DNA of 55,557 bases from a virus. Location of the stretch: IMG/VR virus record IMGVR_UViG_3300044699_000015, positions 1 to 55,557 of that record; one strand, 5' to 3'. Every line of letters begins with the position of its first letter. The first letter of the stretch is position 1. Below, in pieces: positions 1 through 7,359 of this stretch. The notes below the pieces were generated by a model. The model was given only the letters and a program-made list of their open reading frames with translations, was not told the DNA's origin and searched no databases. The position numbers were made by a program, and so were the translations under genes.

Positions 1-585
1 CTTTTCCAGCCTTGGAAGGAACAGCGCCAAAGCCTCACGAAACACGGCCATTTTATCCTCGTCCCGTTCAATGGTCAAAAGCAGCGTTGGAAACCCACGA
101 CGATAAGACATGAATTTCCACCACTTACGGCCTGTGACGTAGAGCGAGAAGTGGACTTGCGTAACGTAATCGTTTGGCAGCGCATTGTTCAGGAGATATT
201 TAACATGGTTGCAAGGTTCTGGACATTTCACTTCAATGCCCCCGTCATCGCCTATCAATCCATCGGGGGAGCATCCAAACAGCCCGTCATCGTCCGTCAC
301 AAGTCCCACCCGCTCCACCTTTTCACCAGAATCAAACTCGTAAGCCGGAATAGCCTCTTTTTCGAGGATGTTTCCAAACTCCATAGTTAAATCCATATGG
401 CCGGGGATTGGGCCGGAAAGCCACTTTTCAGCGACTTTCTGAGCAAGATAGGTCTGGACACCCAAACCCTTGCGAATCTCGAATGTGGGGCTAACCAGAG
501 CGTCAATTTCACTGGCTGTAATCAGACCAGCGCGGGCGGTTAGCCATTCCAATGAGTTTTGCGCGAAATGAGTATAGACTTTCAT
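1..585 (-). CDS. YqaJ/lambda-type exonuclease, 5' part (runs off the window)
   Basis: A 5'-3' double-strand exonuclease that would make 3' single-stranded tails for the annealing protein encoded just upstream. The 195 visible residues carry the YqaJ signature: the N-terminal RAGLITASE helix, Glu residues near 74-76, the metal-binding Asp in GCSPDG (about residue 108) and the catalytic E-V-K pair (118-120). The ATG at 585 overlaps the stop of the ERF gene by 4 bases (ATGA), so the two are translationally coupled, as in many phage recombination operons. There is no stop before base 1; the C-terminus is missing here and probably lies at 55448-55557. Family assignment is firm; the circular join is inference. 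Confidence 0.88.
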   Translation of the reverse strand, partial: MKVYTHFAQNSLEWLTARAGLITASEIDALVSPTFEIRKGLGVQTYLAQKVAEKWLSGPIPGHMDLTMEFGNILEKEAIPAYEFDSGEKVERVGLVTDDDGLFGCSPDGLIGDDGGIEVKCPEPCNHVKYLLNNALPNDYVTQVHFSLYVTGRKWWKFMSYRRGFPTLLLTIERDEDKMAVFREALALFLPRLEK

Positions 586-1328
586 CGCCCGCGGGCCTCT
601 TTCTTGCGTAGCATCGCATCCAACATTTCATATTTTCCTGACATGATTTCCGAGAACTTCGGCGCGTCTGCTAGTTTAAGGAACGCGAATACATCACTAT
701 TCGTCTCCTTAACCCGTCGTTCCAATTCTTCCGCCTGTTCGCGGCTGATTGTCTCACCAAGGTTGCGCGGGTCGTTGTCCTCGTCCTGTAAAAAGTCTTG
801 TCTAATAATGACATTTAGGGCGTTCAATAGCGCGTTCCGCTTGGCTGTGGTAGCTGCTTTGCAATCGGCTTGCGTCTCACTATCGGACTTGCCGCCAACG
901 CGCACGGCAAAGCTATTCTTACGCGAATGACCCCCGATGTGGGAAAGGTGGCAGGTTTCCAGAATGCGGTTCTCGTTAAAGTCGTTGGAGAATGATACGC
1001 TGAAACCATGCTTGGTGAGCAACGGGCTGATGACATTCATAATGTCCTCGAATCGCTCGTATTTCCCGCGATTGGGTATGACCGTCTGCGCGACGATAAC
1101 GGGCATTTCTTTTTGCAAGGCCACAAACGCCTCGTTGAACTCGCGTTCGGCGTCCCGCTCCTGAGTTTTCCACCATAGCTCAGTCAGTTTTTCGATTGCT
1201 GCCACATTCTCGCTCGTGACGCCCCCTTTTACGACCGCTTCCAGCATCGCCGCAATGGGATTATCCGTGCGTAGTGCTATCGCTCCACCTTCGGGAGCGC
1301 GTTGTAATTCCAATTCTTCGTGTTTCAT
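582..1328 (-). CDS. erf: ERF-family single-strand annealing protein
   Basis: A 248-residue ERF-type recombinase that anneals complementary single strands during phage recombination or genome circularisation. The hallmark block is in the middle: YERFEDIMNVISPLLTKHGF, followed by a Ser/Phe-rich strand, a histidine-rich segment (CHLSHIGGHS) and the SETQADCKAATTAKRNALLNAL helix region ending in DNDPRNLGE. A clear ribosome site (AGGAAGG, 6 bases before ATG) supports the start at 1328. It sits directly upstream of, and overlaps, the YqaJ exonuclease, a standard exonuclease-annealase pair. The C-terminal 60 residues are charged and less conserved. Confidence 0.92.
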   Translation of the reverse strand: MKHEELELQRAPEGGAIALRTDNPIAAMLEAVVKGGVTSENVAAIEKLTELWWKTQERDAEREFNEAFVALQKEMPVIVAQTVIPNRGKYERFEDIMNVISPLLTKHGFSVSFSNDFNENRILETCHLSHIGGHSRKNSFAVRVGGKSDSETQADCKAATTAKRNALLNALNVIIRQDFLQDEDNDPRNLGETISREQAEELERRVKETNSDVFAFLKLADAPKFSEIMSGKYEMLDAMLRKKEARGR

Positions 1329-1370
1329 GTATTTCCTTCCTGCAATTGCTTTTCGATGCCTTCCAAGATG

Positions 1371-1781
1371 TTAAATGGCTTGTAATTCATGGTCTTTGCA
1401 AACGAGTTTCTTTTGTTTAACGGTTCTAGCTGGTTGTGCGGGTATTTCCACATCAACCTCAACCACCTTGCAGGAGTGCGGCGGCTCGGCTGCATAAATG
1501 CGAAGGGTTACACCCGGAACAAAGGTTGAGTTGGTGTAGTTAATTTTGCCTTCAACGCTGCTTGGCTCCTTATCCCATTTCCCGGTCTTTAAATGGGTGA
1601 TAAGTTTCACGGCTTGCGCTCGTGTGGGGTTATCAAAATCCACGAAGTTCATAAAGGTTGAGATGCCGACTTGCTCCGGGTAATCGGAGAGCTTTTCGCC
1701 AATCAGCACAACGGCTTCGCGCTGCTTTTTAAGGCGTTCAATTTGCGAGTCAATGCTATCCAATGTTTCTTGTATGTTCAT
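1371..1781 (-). CDS. hypothetical protein, 136 aa
   Basis: Not recognised. The N-terminus is a short charged amphipathic helix (about residues 5-28), followed by a mixed domain and a C-terminal tail rich in basic residues. Two cysteines are present but no zinc site. It lies in the minus-strand early operon 42 bases upstream of the ERF gene, which suggests an accessory role in recombination or DNA metabolism, but that is context only. No good ribosome site is visible before the ATG at 1781; the preceding bases are A/C-rich. Confidence 0.7.
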   Translation of the reverse strand: MNIQETLDSIDSQIERLKKQREAVVLIGEKLSDYPEQVGISTFMNFVDFDNPTRAQAVKLITHLKTGKWDKEPSSVEGKINYTNSTFVPGVTLRIYAAEPPHSCKVVEVDVEIPAQPARTVKQKKLVCKDHELQAI

Positions 1782-1804
1782 TTTGAGTTTGGGTTAGGTG
1801 GTGG

Positions 1805-2392
1805 TTAGTCTCCTTCTGTGCGATACACGAAGGGTTGTGATTTAAGCATATCCACCCGAATCTTAATGTTCGGATAATGCTCTCGGATTACTCTTTCAGC
1901 TTCCTCCACCGAATTAAACTTTTCTGGCAAGAGCATTCCGCGATAGCTGCTTGGATAAACATGCTTTCCTTGCGGCCATCGATAAAGCCTTATCGTGTCG
2001 GAGCCATCAGGATAATCCTCTGGAAACATCAGCTTTTCAGACTGTTTTGTTTCAATAACCTTAAAACCTTTAAACGGCTGCAATCCGCCGCGCATATTCA
2101 TCAGGACTTCGCCGTGCTTTTCAAGCAACGCAGCCGCACTTGAAATGAATTTGGCGCAGAGAATAACGGGGTGATATAGGAACCACATAAGCTCTTTGTA
2201 TGATTCTTCACCTATTGGATTTCCATCCTCTGTGAAAATGTGGGGGTCTATGCCCGTTGTCATGCAGCGAGTCATTTTAACCGCGTCCGAGGCTGCAACA
2301 ATTGTTGCAAAATCACTCTGCGCTATTTTAAGATACCAAGCCAAGGACTGATTAAATGCCGGATTGTTACCGCGTACAAACGTGAATTTCAT
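1805..2392 (-). CDS. hypothetical protein, 195 aa
   Basis: Not recognised. A globular, aromatic-rich protein (several WF, YLK and YRW segments) with no signal peptide, membrane segment or metal site. The gap to the HTH gene upstream is 13 bases and to the next gene downstream 23 bases, consistent with one early transcript. The ATG at 2392 is preceded only by a weak purine stretch (AAAAGATGAT). It is probably a real protein because the reading frame is long, uninterrupted and of sensible composition. Confidence 0.7.
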   Translation of the reverse strand: MKFTFVRGNNPAFNQSLAWYLKIAQSDFATIVAASDAVKMTRCMTTGIDPHIFTEDGNPIGEESYKELMWFLYHPVILCAKFISSAAALLEKHGEVLMNMRGGLQPFKGFKVIETKQSEKLMFPEDYPDGSDTIRLYRWPQGKHVYPSSYRGMLLPEKFNSVEEAERVIREHYPNIKIRVDMLKSQPFVYRTEGD

Positions 2393-2405
2393 ATCATCTT
2401 TTGAA

Positions 2406-3155
2406 TCATGCGTGGGTTAGTGTGTTAAGTTGCGCCTCGGCTTCGGTTATAGTCGCCTTGGCAGCGGAAAGCTCTATTGTCTCAAACGCATCGAAATAAC
2501 GCTTCCCAAAGGCATCCTGAGCGCAATTACGCAGTATCCGGCTTTTAGTCTCCTTCGCCTCTTTCAGTTTCCGTTCCCAATAGATGATTAAAGAACCGGG
2601 GGAAGATGTTCCATTCCTTATTTTTGGTTCTACTGGTTTCAATTCGTGGCCCTGTTTAGAACCGTCCTGAGGGTCACAAGTAGAACCGCGTAGGTTCTGG
2701 ATAGAACCGTTCACGAAATACCGATTAGACCTTTTTAATTCGCGTTTTTCGACTTTGATGTAGCCAGCCGATTTCAATTCCTTAATCCATCCGAGGAGCG
2801 CGGCGCGTCCGCAATGCAGTTCCCGGCAGATTGTTTTGAGCGACGGCCAGCAGCACTCATTCTTGCCCGTCATATCACGGAATAAATGCCAAGCCCTAAA
2901 TGCGCCGTGGGATATGCGCTCGTCTCGGATGATTTTGGAATATAGCTTTGGGGAGATTTTCAATCTGATAACCAATTCCCACAAGACACACCCGCCCCGG
3001 CGACAACCGTCCAGCCTCGCGGCGAGAGATTCCGAAACGGGCGTGTATTGTGGCAACTGATTAGTGCAGAAGCCGCGTATGTAGCATTCGAGACGGTTGT
3101 CATATCGTCTAGTGGGTTTATCGCCCATGCCGCCGAAAGTGTCAACGAGATTCAT
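2406..3155 (-). CDS. HTH_36-type DNA-binding/replication-like protein (paralogue of 52274-53251)
   Basis: A 249-residue protein with a central winged helix-turn-helix (about residues 75-160) of the kind found in phage replication initiators and plasmid Rep proteins. The core reads as helices around ISHGAFRAWHLFRDMTG, CCWPSLKTICRELHCGRAAL and GWIKELKSAGYIKV, ending in NRYFVNG. The same core occurs in the plus-strand gene at 52274-53251, with most positions identical or conservatively changed, so the two are paralogues at opposite ends of the window. The C-terminal 80 residues are charged and differ. A role in origin recognition or early control is inferred. A start at 3128 is also possible; neither start has a strong ribosome site. 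Confidence 0.8.
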   Translation of the reverse strand: MNLVDTFGGMGDKPTRRYDNRLECYIRGFCTNQLPQYTPVSESLAARLDGCRRGGCVLWELVIRLKISPKLYSKIIRDERISHGAFRAWHLFRDMTGKNECCWPSLKTICRELHCGRAALLGWIKELKSAGYIKVEKRELKRSNRYFVNGSIQNLRGSTCDPQDGSKQGHELKPVEPKIRNGTSSPGSLIIYWERKLKEAKETKSRILRNCAQDAFGKRYFDAFETIELSAAKATITEAEAQLNTLTHA

Positions 3156-3158
3156 AGG

Positions 3159-3353
3159 CTATTTCGATAAAATCCAATCAGTGATGGGGTCTGGCTTATT
3201 TTTCCTTGGCACTTTCACAACTTTGCCGGATTTCAAAAGTTTCTCCCAAGTCGTTTTGCCCTCGCGGACTGCGCGTGAGGCGATATTATAGCAACGCTGG
3301 CAAAGGCTCCTTGCTATAGATTCTCTGTCGCATTTGGGGTTATTGCATTTCAT
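3159..3353 (-). CDS. small zinc-finger protein, 64 aa
   Basis: Begins MKCNNPKC and has two CxxxxC/CxxC cysteine pairs in the first 22 residues (CNNPKC and CQRC), a compact zinc site, followed by a basic tail. The ATG at 3353 overlaps the stop of the upstream 56-residue membrane gene by 4 bases (ATGA), which favours this start over an in-frame ATG at 3395 that would overlap that gene by 46 bases, even though the latter has a stronger AGAGGAG ribosome site. Probably nucleic-acid or protein binding; function unknown. Confidence 0.7.
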   Translation of the reverse strand: MKCNNPKCDRESIARSLCQRCYNIASRAVREGKTTWEKLLKSGKVVKVPRKNKPDPITDWILSK

Positions 3354-3520
3354 ACCATCGGACTCCTTGTATTCTCGCGTTGAAACATCTCGCACTCCTC
3401 TGCATTTGTGCAGAAACGGCCACAGTATTTACAGCGATTCGCGTAGCCCATAGATAGCCAGATTGCTATGCCGGATATGGCTATGGCTAGGATTGTGCAG
3501 ATGATTTCGGTGAGGGTCAT
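3350..3520 (-). CDS. small membrane protein with Cys cluster, 56 aa
   Basis: A short gene easily missed by length cut-offs. It has one N-terminal membrane segment (about residues 5-24, mostly Ile, Leu, Ala) followed by a cytosolic or periplasmic cysteine motif, CKYCGRFC, and a charged tail. Both ends are 4-base stop/start overlaps: its ATG (3520) overlaps the stop of the 94-residue gene, and its own stop overlaps the ATG of the zinc-finger gene. This double coupling is the main evidence that it is real. Confidence 0.65.
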   Translation of the reverse strand: MTLTEIICTILAIAISGIAIWLSMGYANRCKYCGRFCTNAEECEMFQRENTRSPMV

Positions 3521-3801
3521 AATTCAAGCTCCGATATGTGAACAAGGCTTCCAAAACCATCCTTGCGATGCCCATAGATAACCTCATCATCTTTAGGAGT
3601 ATTAAAGCGTAGTGCGTAAACCATGCACCCCGGATTGCCCGCGCATACGCCCCATGGCTTGCCCATAACCCTATCCGCCCAATCTTCAATCCTGATTTCG
3701 GAGCCTCCAAAGTCAGGATATTGGAAGTGTTCCACACCCGGCTTTATTTTTACCCATTTACCAGCTAAAGGGTGTTTCTCGCTGTGTATTATGTTATTCA
3801 T
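3517..3801 (-). CDS. hypothetical protein, 94 aa
   Basis: Not recognised. A compact protein with many aromatic and Gly residues (KWVKIKPGVEHFQYPDFGG, RKDGFGSLVHI) and two cysteines close together (CAGNPGC). The start at 3801 (MNNIIHSEKHPLAGK) is preferred to an upstream in-frame start because it has a GAAAGG site at suitable spacing and does not run into the neighbouring gene. Its stop overlaps the start of the membrane gene at 3520. Confidence 0.65.
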   Translation of the reverse strand: MNNIIHSEKHPLAGKWVKIKPGVEHFQYPDFGGSEIRIEDWADRVMGKPWGVCAGNPGCMVYALRFNTPKDDEVIYGHRKDGFGSLVHISELEL

Positions 3802-3821
3802 TCTCTTGCCTTTCGTTGGGG

Positions 3822-4061
3822 TTATTCGGGCCAAACATCGGCCACAGTTTTGCCGTGCCATTGCGAGCGAAACCCACGCCCGCGCATACCGCAATTTGGA
3901 ATGTTGTTGCCGGTGATTTTCTTATAGACCCACGCGCAAACATCTTCCCAATGTTTCGCGCTATCAGGGATTTTGGCTCCTAGTTGTGCCTCGACAGACT
4001 CCAAATCAATGTCGCTGGCTGCATTTCCCGCGTTAATCCAATCTTGTTTTGTTGGTTTCAT
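3822..4061 (-). CDS. hypothetical protein, 79 aa
   Basis: Not recognised. Soluble, mixed composition, with helix-forming N-terminal half (VEAQLGAKIPDSAKHWEDV) and a basic Gly/Arg segment (GMRGRGFRSQWHGK) near the C-terminus. It is one of a run of small genes in the early operon, with 4 bases between the preceding stop at 4066 and this ATG at 4061. Confidence 0.6.
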   Translation of the reverse strand: MKPTKQDWINAGNAASDIDLESVEAQLGAKIPDSAKHWEDVCAWVYKKITGNNIPNCGMRGRGFRSQWHGKTVADVWPE

Positions 4062-4065
4062 AATT

Positions 4066-4323
4066 TTAACTCGCTAACTCCACAATTTCGTCGTGATGCT
4101 GGTTAGTCCACCGCGCAAGCTCTTTGCCGATGGCGCGTAGGGTTGGTTCATCTTCGACGGGATACTTTTCGTTATGGATAAAGGCTTCCCAATCAGCCAA
4201 CTCGACATTGTGACCATCGGGGCCGCTGAATACTTCAAATTCGCAGAAGCAATCAAACTTGCGCGAGTCCTCAAGCATGATGTCCACGCGCCGGTTCGTG
4301 ATTAGGCGTTTTGGCGCTATCAT
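4066..4323 (-). CDS. hypothetical protein, 85 aa
   Basis: Not recognised. Acidic protein with FCEFEVFSGPDGHNVELADW and a C-terminal helix containing ELARWTNQHHDEIVEL. The ATG at 4323 overlaps the preceding stop by 4 bases (ATGA), so this start is chosen over a longer in-frame one at 4425 that would overlap the upstream gene by 100 bases. Confidence 0.6.
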   Translation of the reverse strand: MIAPKRLITNRRVDIMLEDSRKFDCFCEFEVFSGPDGHNVELADWEAFIHNEKYPVEDEPTLRAIGKELARWTNQHHDEIVELAS

Positions 4324-4577
4324 TGTCTTATCTCCCACAATCCTTGCCACATGCTCGAGTTTGTTCCGGGCATATCTAATTGCAATGGCGTTCCATTCCA
4401 ACCATCGAAAGTCCAACCAAACCACACTCTTTCAAACTTTCCCGCGTAATAAAACCCGCCAATCTTAGCAAGATAGCTCCTGCGCCCATTGATGCCCTTA
4501 TGGTCGTGAAAGCTACAATCGTTCTCTTTCGAGAAGCATTTTGACAAATCAACGGCTTTCAGTTTTGGAGTTTTCAT
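4320..4577 (-). CDS. hypothetical protein, 85 aa
   Basis: Not recognised. Aromatic-rich (FYYAGKFERVWFGWTFDGW), with two cysteines in the first quarter. No membrane segment or known motif. Coupled on both sides: its ATG overlaps the stop of the 127-residue gene upstream and its stop overlaps the ATG at 4323. Confidence 0.6.
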   Translation of the reverse strand: MKTPKLKAVDLSKCFSKENDCSFHDHKGINGRRSYLAKIGGFYYAGKFERVWFGWTFDGWNGTPLQLDMPGTNSSMWQGLWEIRQ

Positions 4578-4957
4578 TCCTTCGGCTCGCTTTGGAGGGT
4601 GGTTAATGTCTTGGTTAATCCGTCCAGCACATCCTTGAACTCGCTTGTGATACGCCCGTTATACGCGTAATCATTGCACCTCAACACGCTACTAACGGCT
4701 TCCTTTAGCGCATCCCGCTCTTTGGTGAGGCGTTCGATATTGTTTACGGCGTGGACTATCAATTGCGCGTTGGCATGTGCTTGTTCGGGTGTTATTAAAA
4801 CGGATGGCCCAAACTTTGTCCCAGAGCCATTGTATGCGGGCGGGCAGCGCACCCCCGAAAGACCCCAGATTCCCTTTTCGGCAATTATTTCCGCTCCGTG
4901 GTTATCCACTCTACCAACCATCCACGGCCTAGCTGTAGCCTCTTTAAACATATTCAT
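4574..4957 (-). CDS. hypothetical phage protein, 127 aa
   Basis: A type of small phage protein often seen in early operons: an N-terminal beta-rich part (ARPWMVGRVDNHGAEIIAEKG) followed by a helix with the NAQLIVHAVNNIERLTKERD segment. The function of this family is unknown. The start at 4957 (MNMFKEATARP) is preferred to an upstream in-frame start inside the neighbouring gene, since a GAAAG site precedes it. Its stop overlaps the next ATG. Confidence 0.7.
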   Translation of the reverse strand: MNMFKEATARPWMVGRVDNHGAEIIAEKGIWGLSGVRCPPAYNGSGTKFGPSVLITPEQAHANAQLIVHAVNNIERLTKERDALKEAVSSVLRCNDYAYNGRITSEFKDVLDGLTKTLTTLQSEPKE

Positions 4958-4976
4958 TTTAACTTTCGTGGGGTGG

Positions 4977-5672
4977 TTAGTAAACGAACCCAAGGGATTC
5001 AACCGCTGCCTTAAATTCAGCCATTAATGCAGGCAGGCGAGCCAATAGCGCGTCTTTATCCTGCAATTGATCCAATGTGGCATCCGGCCATACCGCGCAG
5101 CTTCTAGCGGCTTCCAGGTCGCTTTTCTTGCCTTCGCCCTCAATCCATACCGGCTCGTATTCCGCTGACAGTTTGCCCGCTGGTTTCTGCGCTGAATCAA
5201 TCCAGTTTGAGGAACTGACCGAAATGCGCTCGCCTTTGTCGTTGCGCGTAACTACCTCCCACACGTTCAGGCCAGTTCTCCCGTTTTTGAGTTGTCGGCG
5301 CTCATCTTTACGCAATCCACGATGGTCTTTGTCGCTGGCGTGGTAAGTTGTATTCGCAACGTAGTGCATGGGGCCATCCGTGCTGGTGAGATGCCACTTA
5401 ATCAATGGCGCAAGCTCTGGAAAGTGTTTCGCAACCTCATCATGGCAACAACCGCCTGAATGGTCACGCCACTGTCCACCACACTTCTCATCAATCGTTG
5501 CGGTAATCGCAAATGAGTTGTGACCGTTACCGCATCGGTCATCATGGCGAACTTCGGCAACGATGCGTAATTGGCTACCATGTTCCGTGTAGAACTTGGG
5601 GCCGAAAGACTTCTTTTGATTGCTGGTTAATACGCTCGCAGGCAGCGCGTTTGTTTCAATTGTCGTTTTCAT
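4977..5672 (-). CDS. hypothetical protein, 231 aa
   Basis: Not assigned to a family. The middle carries a His/Cys-rich patch (CGGQWRDHSGGCCHDEVAKHFPE, shown here only to its start CGGQWRDHSGGCC) that could bind metal, followed by HLTSTDGPMHYVANTTYHASD. The C-terminal 40 residues form an acidic helix (ATLDQLQDKDALLARLPALM). No membrane segment. It is the second substantial gene of the early operon, read from the promoter near 5998-6024. Confidence 0.7.
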   Translation of the reverse strand: MKTTIETNALPASVLTSNQKKSFGPKFYTEHGSQLRIVAEVRHDDRCGNGHNSFAITATIDEKCGGQWRDHSGGCCHDEVAKHFPELAPLIKWHLTSTDGPMHYVANTTYHASDKDHRGLRKDERRQLKNGRTGLNVWEVVTRNDKGERISVSSSNWIDSAQKPAGKLSAEYEPVWIEGEGKKSDLEAARSCAVWPDATLDQLQDKDALLARLPALMAEFKAAVESLGFVY

Positions 5673-5703
5673 TCTCGCTTTGGGTTTGGGTTGTGGGGGT
5701 GGG

Positions 5704-5793
5704 TTATTTTACCAGCGTTTGCAGTAATTGTGCCGCGAAATGTCCGGGGCCACGACGGCGAATATCCATGGGTATTTCAATTCCAGTATTCAT
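5704..5793 (-). CDS. possible 29-aa peptide
   Basis: A short open frame in the 154-base gap between the zinc-ribbon gene and the 231-residue gene. It begins MNTGIEIPMDIRRRG and ends with an amphipathic helix (AAQLLQTLVK). No ribosome site is visible, but it lies on the right strand and would be on the same transcript. It may simply be untranslated leader. Confidence 0.35.
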   Translation of the reverse strand: MNTGIEIPMDIRRRGPGHFAAQLLQTLVK

Positions 5794-5826
5794 ATTATTT
5801 GTTGTTTGTTCTACCGTGGGGAAAGG

Positions 5827-5985
5827 TTATTTCTTCTTTTGGGACTTGTTCACCCTTGGCAAATTCCAGTATGGGCTTTTGCATTTCGGGCAAACGATTT
5901 GCGGCAGCTTGCGAGGCGTCCACGACTTCTGACAGCGCAAACATTTCAGCACCGGCAGCGTTGTTTCGATTGGTTCTGTATTCAT
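5827..5985 (-). CDS. zinc-ribbon protein, 52 aa
   Basis: First gene of the leftward early operon. The protein is a minimal zinc ribbon: CLRC, then a KSWTPR segment, then CPKC, followed by SPYWNLPR and a Lys-rich tail. Proteins with this CxxC-W.PR-CxxC-SPYW pattern are common in phages and bacteria and are thought to be small regulators, though the role is not established. The ATG at 5985 is chosen because the only upstream in-frame start is a TTG lying inside the -35 box of its own promoter. The distance from the predicted -10 box to this ATG is about 12 bases, so the leader is very short. Confidence 0.75.
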   Translation of the reverse strand: MNTEPIETTLPVLKCLRCQKSWTPRKLPQIVCPKCKSPYWNLPRVNKSQKKK

Positions 5986-5986
5986 C

Positions 5987-6015
5987 TTGACTAATACATT
6001 ATCTAAAGGTATGAA
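5987..6015 (+). promoter_or_regulatory. rightward promoter for the GIY-YIG operon
   Basis: TTGACT (5987-5992), a 17-base spacer and TATGAA (6010-6015) make a good sigma-70 promoter. The ATG of the GIY-YIG gene is 8 bases after the -10 box, so the transcript would begin at or very near the start codon. Confidence 0.6.
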
Positions 6016-6024
6016 TTGTGTCAA
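5998..6024 (-). promoter_or_regulatory. leftward early promoter
   Basis: On the minus strand a perfect -35 box TTGACA (6024-6019) is followed, with a 15-base spacer, by GATAAT (6003-5998); an alternative -10, TAATGT, gives a 17-base spacer. It would drive the zinc ribbon and the whole 1-5985 operon. The box overlaps the rightward promoter and the ATG of the GIY-YIG gene, so the two directions should compete. Confidence 0.6.
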
Positions 6025-6500
6025 TGAAAATAAACCCTGAAATGATTTTTATTTACGGCATCTTTAACGAGTGCGGCTCATGCGTTTACGTTGGGCGCTC
6101 TTGTTCTCCGATGAAAAGATTCAATCTTCACCAGTGTGTAAACGGCAAATTTCATGGCCGAAAAGTGACGATGAAAGTTTTTCGCGCCACGCTTCCGCAA
6201 CATGCGAATAGAATTGAGAATCAAATAGGCGTTGCTTATCGGAAAAGAGGGCAAGCGATTTACTCGAAAACATGGACAAATAGCCCTAAAATACCAAAGC
6301 ATATTGGTGGAACCCACGTTTACGTTGAGGGGATAGAAAAGCCATTCCCTAGCATAAATGCCGCTGGCCGTGCGCTTGGCGTATCGAACACGACGGTTTC
6401 AGAGTATTTGCGTGTGGGGTTTTTCTTTTCTGAGGAATACGAAAGAGATTTCCGAATAGCAACATCCCCTATGCCTTTAGTAATAGATTTTCAGATTTAA
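6024..6500 (+). CDS. GIY-YIG endonuclease with NUMOD1/IENR1-type DNA-binding tail
   Basis: A 158-residue free-standing homing-type endonuclease. The N-terminus has the GIY-YIG core: IYGIFN (residues 10-15), YVGRS (22-26) with the catalytic Arg, then RFNLHQ (32-37). The C-terminal half has the short NUMOD1/IENR1 motif, around FPSINAAGRALGVSNTTVSEYL, which is a helix-turn-helix that guides homing enzymes to their site. It opens a rightward operon directly opposite the early operon, right at the control region, where it may have inserted. A GTG at 6018 is also in frame, but the ATG at 6024 fits the short-leader promoter better. Confidence 0.82.
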   Translation: MKINPEMIFIYGIFNECGSCVYVGRSCSPMKRFNLHQCVNGKFHGRKVTMKVFRATLPQHANRIENQIGVAYRKRGQAIYSKTWTNSPKIPKHIGGTHVYVEGIEKPFPSINAAGRALGVSNTTVSEYLRVGFFFSEEYERDFRIATSPMPLVIDFQI

Positions 6501-6522
6501 AAACGTCCGTATTTTTGCGGAG

Positions 6523-6550
6523 TTTACAATATATACTCTTAATGTATGAT
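6523..6550 (+). promoter_or_regulatory. promoter upstream of 23-aa leader gene
   Basis: TTTACA (6523-6528), 16-base spacer, TATGAT (6545-6550). The first ATG lies only 6 bases beyond the -10 box, implying a leaderless transcript. Directly upstream (6511-6523) is a T-run followed by CGGAGT, a pattern that recurs at 8319-8331 and 41429-41438. Confidence 0.5.
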
Positions 6551-6556
6551 TCAACC

Positions 6557-6628
6557 ATGACAAACAAAACAACTCAACCAGCCGAACAAAGTATGCAAAC
6601 CAATTCAAACGAGCGGGGGAATGTATGA
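6557..6628 (+). CDS. 23-aa leader peptide
   Basis: Open frame MTNKTTQPAEQSMQTNSNERG-NV, ending in a TGA that overlaps the ATG of the next gene (ATGA at 6625-6628). A G-rich ribosome site for the downstream gene lies within its last codons. The composition (Thr, Asn, Gln) is hydrophilic. Likely a translational leader for the 99-residue gene. Confidence 0.5.
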   Translation: MTNKTTQPAEQSMQTNSNERGNV

Positions 6629-6924
6629 GAAAGATAACACGTGATACAATGAGGGCTGACGGTCAAACCGTTGGACAGGCGATGGACAAAGACGCGGCCT
6701 TTCTTCGTAGTGTTGGAATTAACGCACCTGATGGGGCTTTGACTATTGATGAAAAGCTGGATGCCAAGAAGGAGGAGGTTCGCCTTCGTGTTCTGGATGC
6801 TTTAGACGAAGCCTTTAAATCCCCGGAATATCCGAATGGGGGATGGATTGATTCGGACTTAAATAGGCTTTTTAGGACATTGGATTGGCAAACCGAATGT
6901 GTTTTTAACAGAGCAAGAAGCTAA
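6625..6924 (+). CDS. hypothetical protein, 99 aa
   Basis: Not recognised. A charged, mostly helical protein; the middle (IDEKLDAKKEEVRLRVLDAL) looks like a coiled coil and the C-terminus is aromatic (NRLFRTLDWQTECVF). Coupled to the 23-residue leader by an ATGA overlap with a GGGGG ribosome site, and 6 bases from the following gene. Confidence 0.65.
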   Translation: MRKITRDTMRADGQTVGQAMDKDAAFLRSVGINAPDGALTIDEKLDAKKEEVRLRVLDALDEAFKSPEYPNGGWIDSDLNRLFRTLDWQTECVFNRARS

Positions 6925-6930
6925 CACTCC

Positions 6931-7359
6931 ATGAAAACCGAACTGGCGAAAGTGAAACCCAATACCGTGCTGCCCAAGGGTGGCGAAATGCTACCCAAAG
7001 TGATTAAGGCCAAAATCGGAGGATGGGCTGAGATGGAATACGACGCAAAGGTGATGCGACATGGCCTAGAATGGTTGCGAGTCAAAGACGGTATGGGGAG
7101 CCGTGGTGATAGGGAGGATTGGGTTGCGAATGTTAACTCCATTGCTATTTCAGTCCACGATTACCATTGGAACGGCGACGACTTCGGCCCCAATCACGGA
7201 ACATTTAATAACGCCTGCGAACAAGAGATGAAAAAAGGATTGATGTTTGCAAAAGAGGCGATAGTAGAAATGCAAGAAGCTATCGACAACAAACGAGAGG
7301 GCATACGAGCCTTAACGGTAGCCCTTTCCCAACATCGTGCGGGGAGGAAGGGGGAATGA
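6931..7359 (+). CDS. hypothetical protein, 142 aa
   Basis: Not recognised. N-terminal half is a small mixed domain with HGLEWLRVKDGMG and a WNGDDFGPNHGTFNNACE stretch; the C-terminal 50 residues form a long charged helix (EAIVEMQEAIDNKREGIRAL). Its stop overlaps the ATG of the next gene by 4 bases. Confidence 0.65.
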   Translation: MKTELAKVKPNTVLPKGGEMLPKVIKAKIGGWAEMEYDAKVMRHGLEWLRVKDGMGSRGDREDWVANVNSIAISVHDYHWNGDDFGPNHGTFNNACEQEMKKGLMFAKEAIVEMQEAIDNKREGIRALTVALSQHRAGRKGE

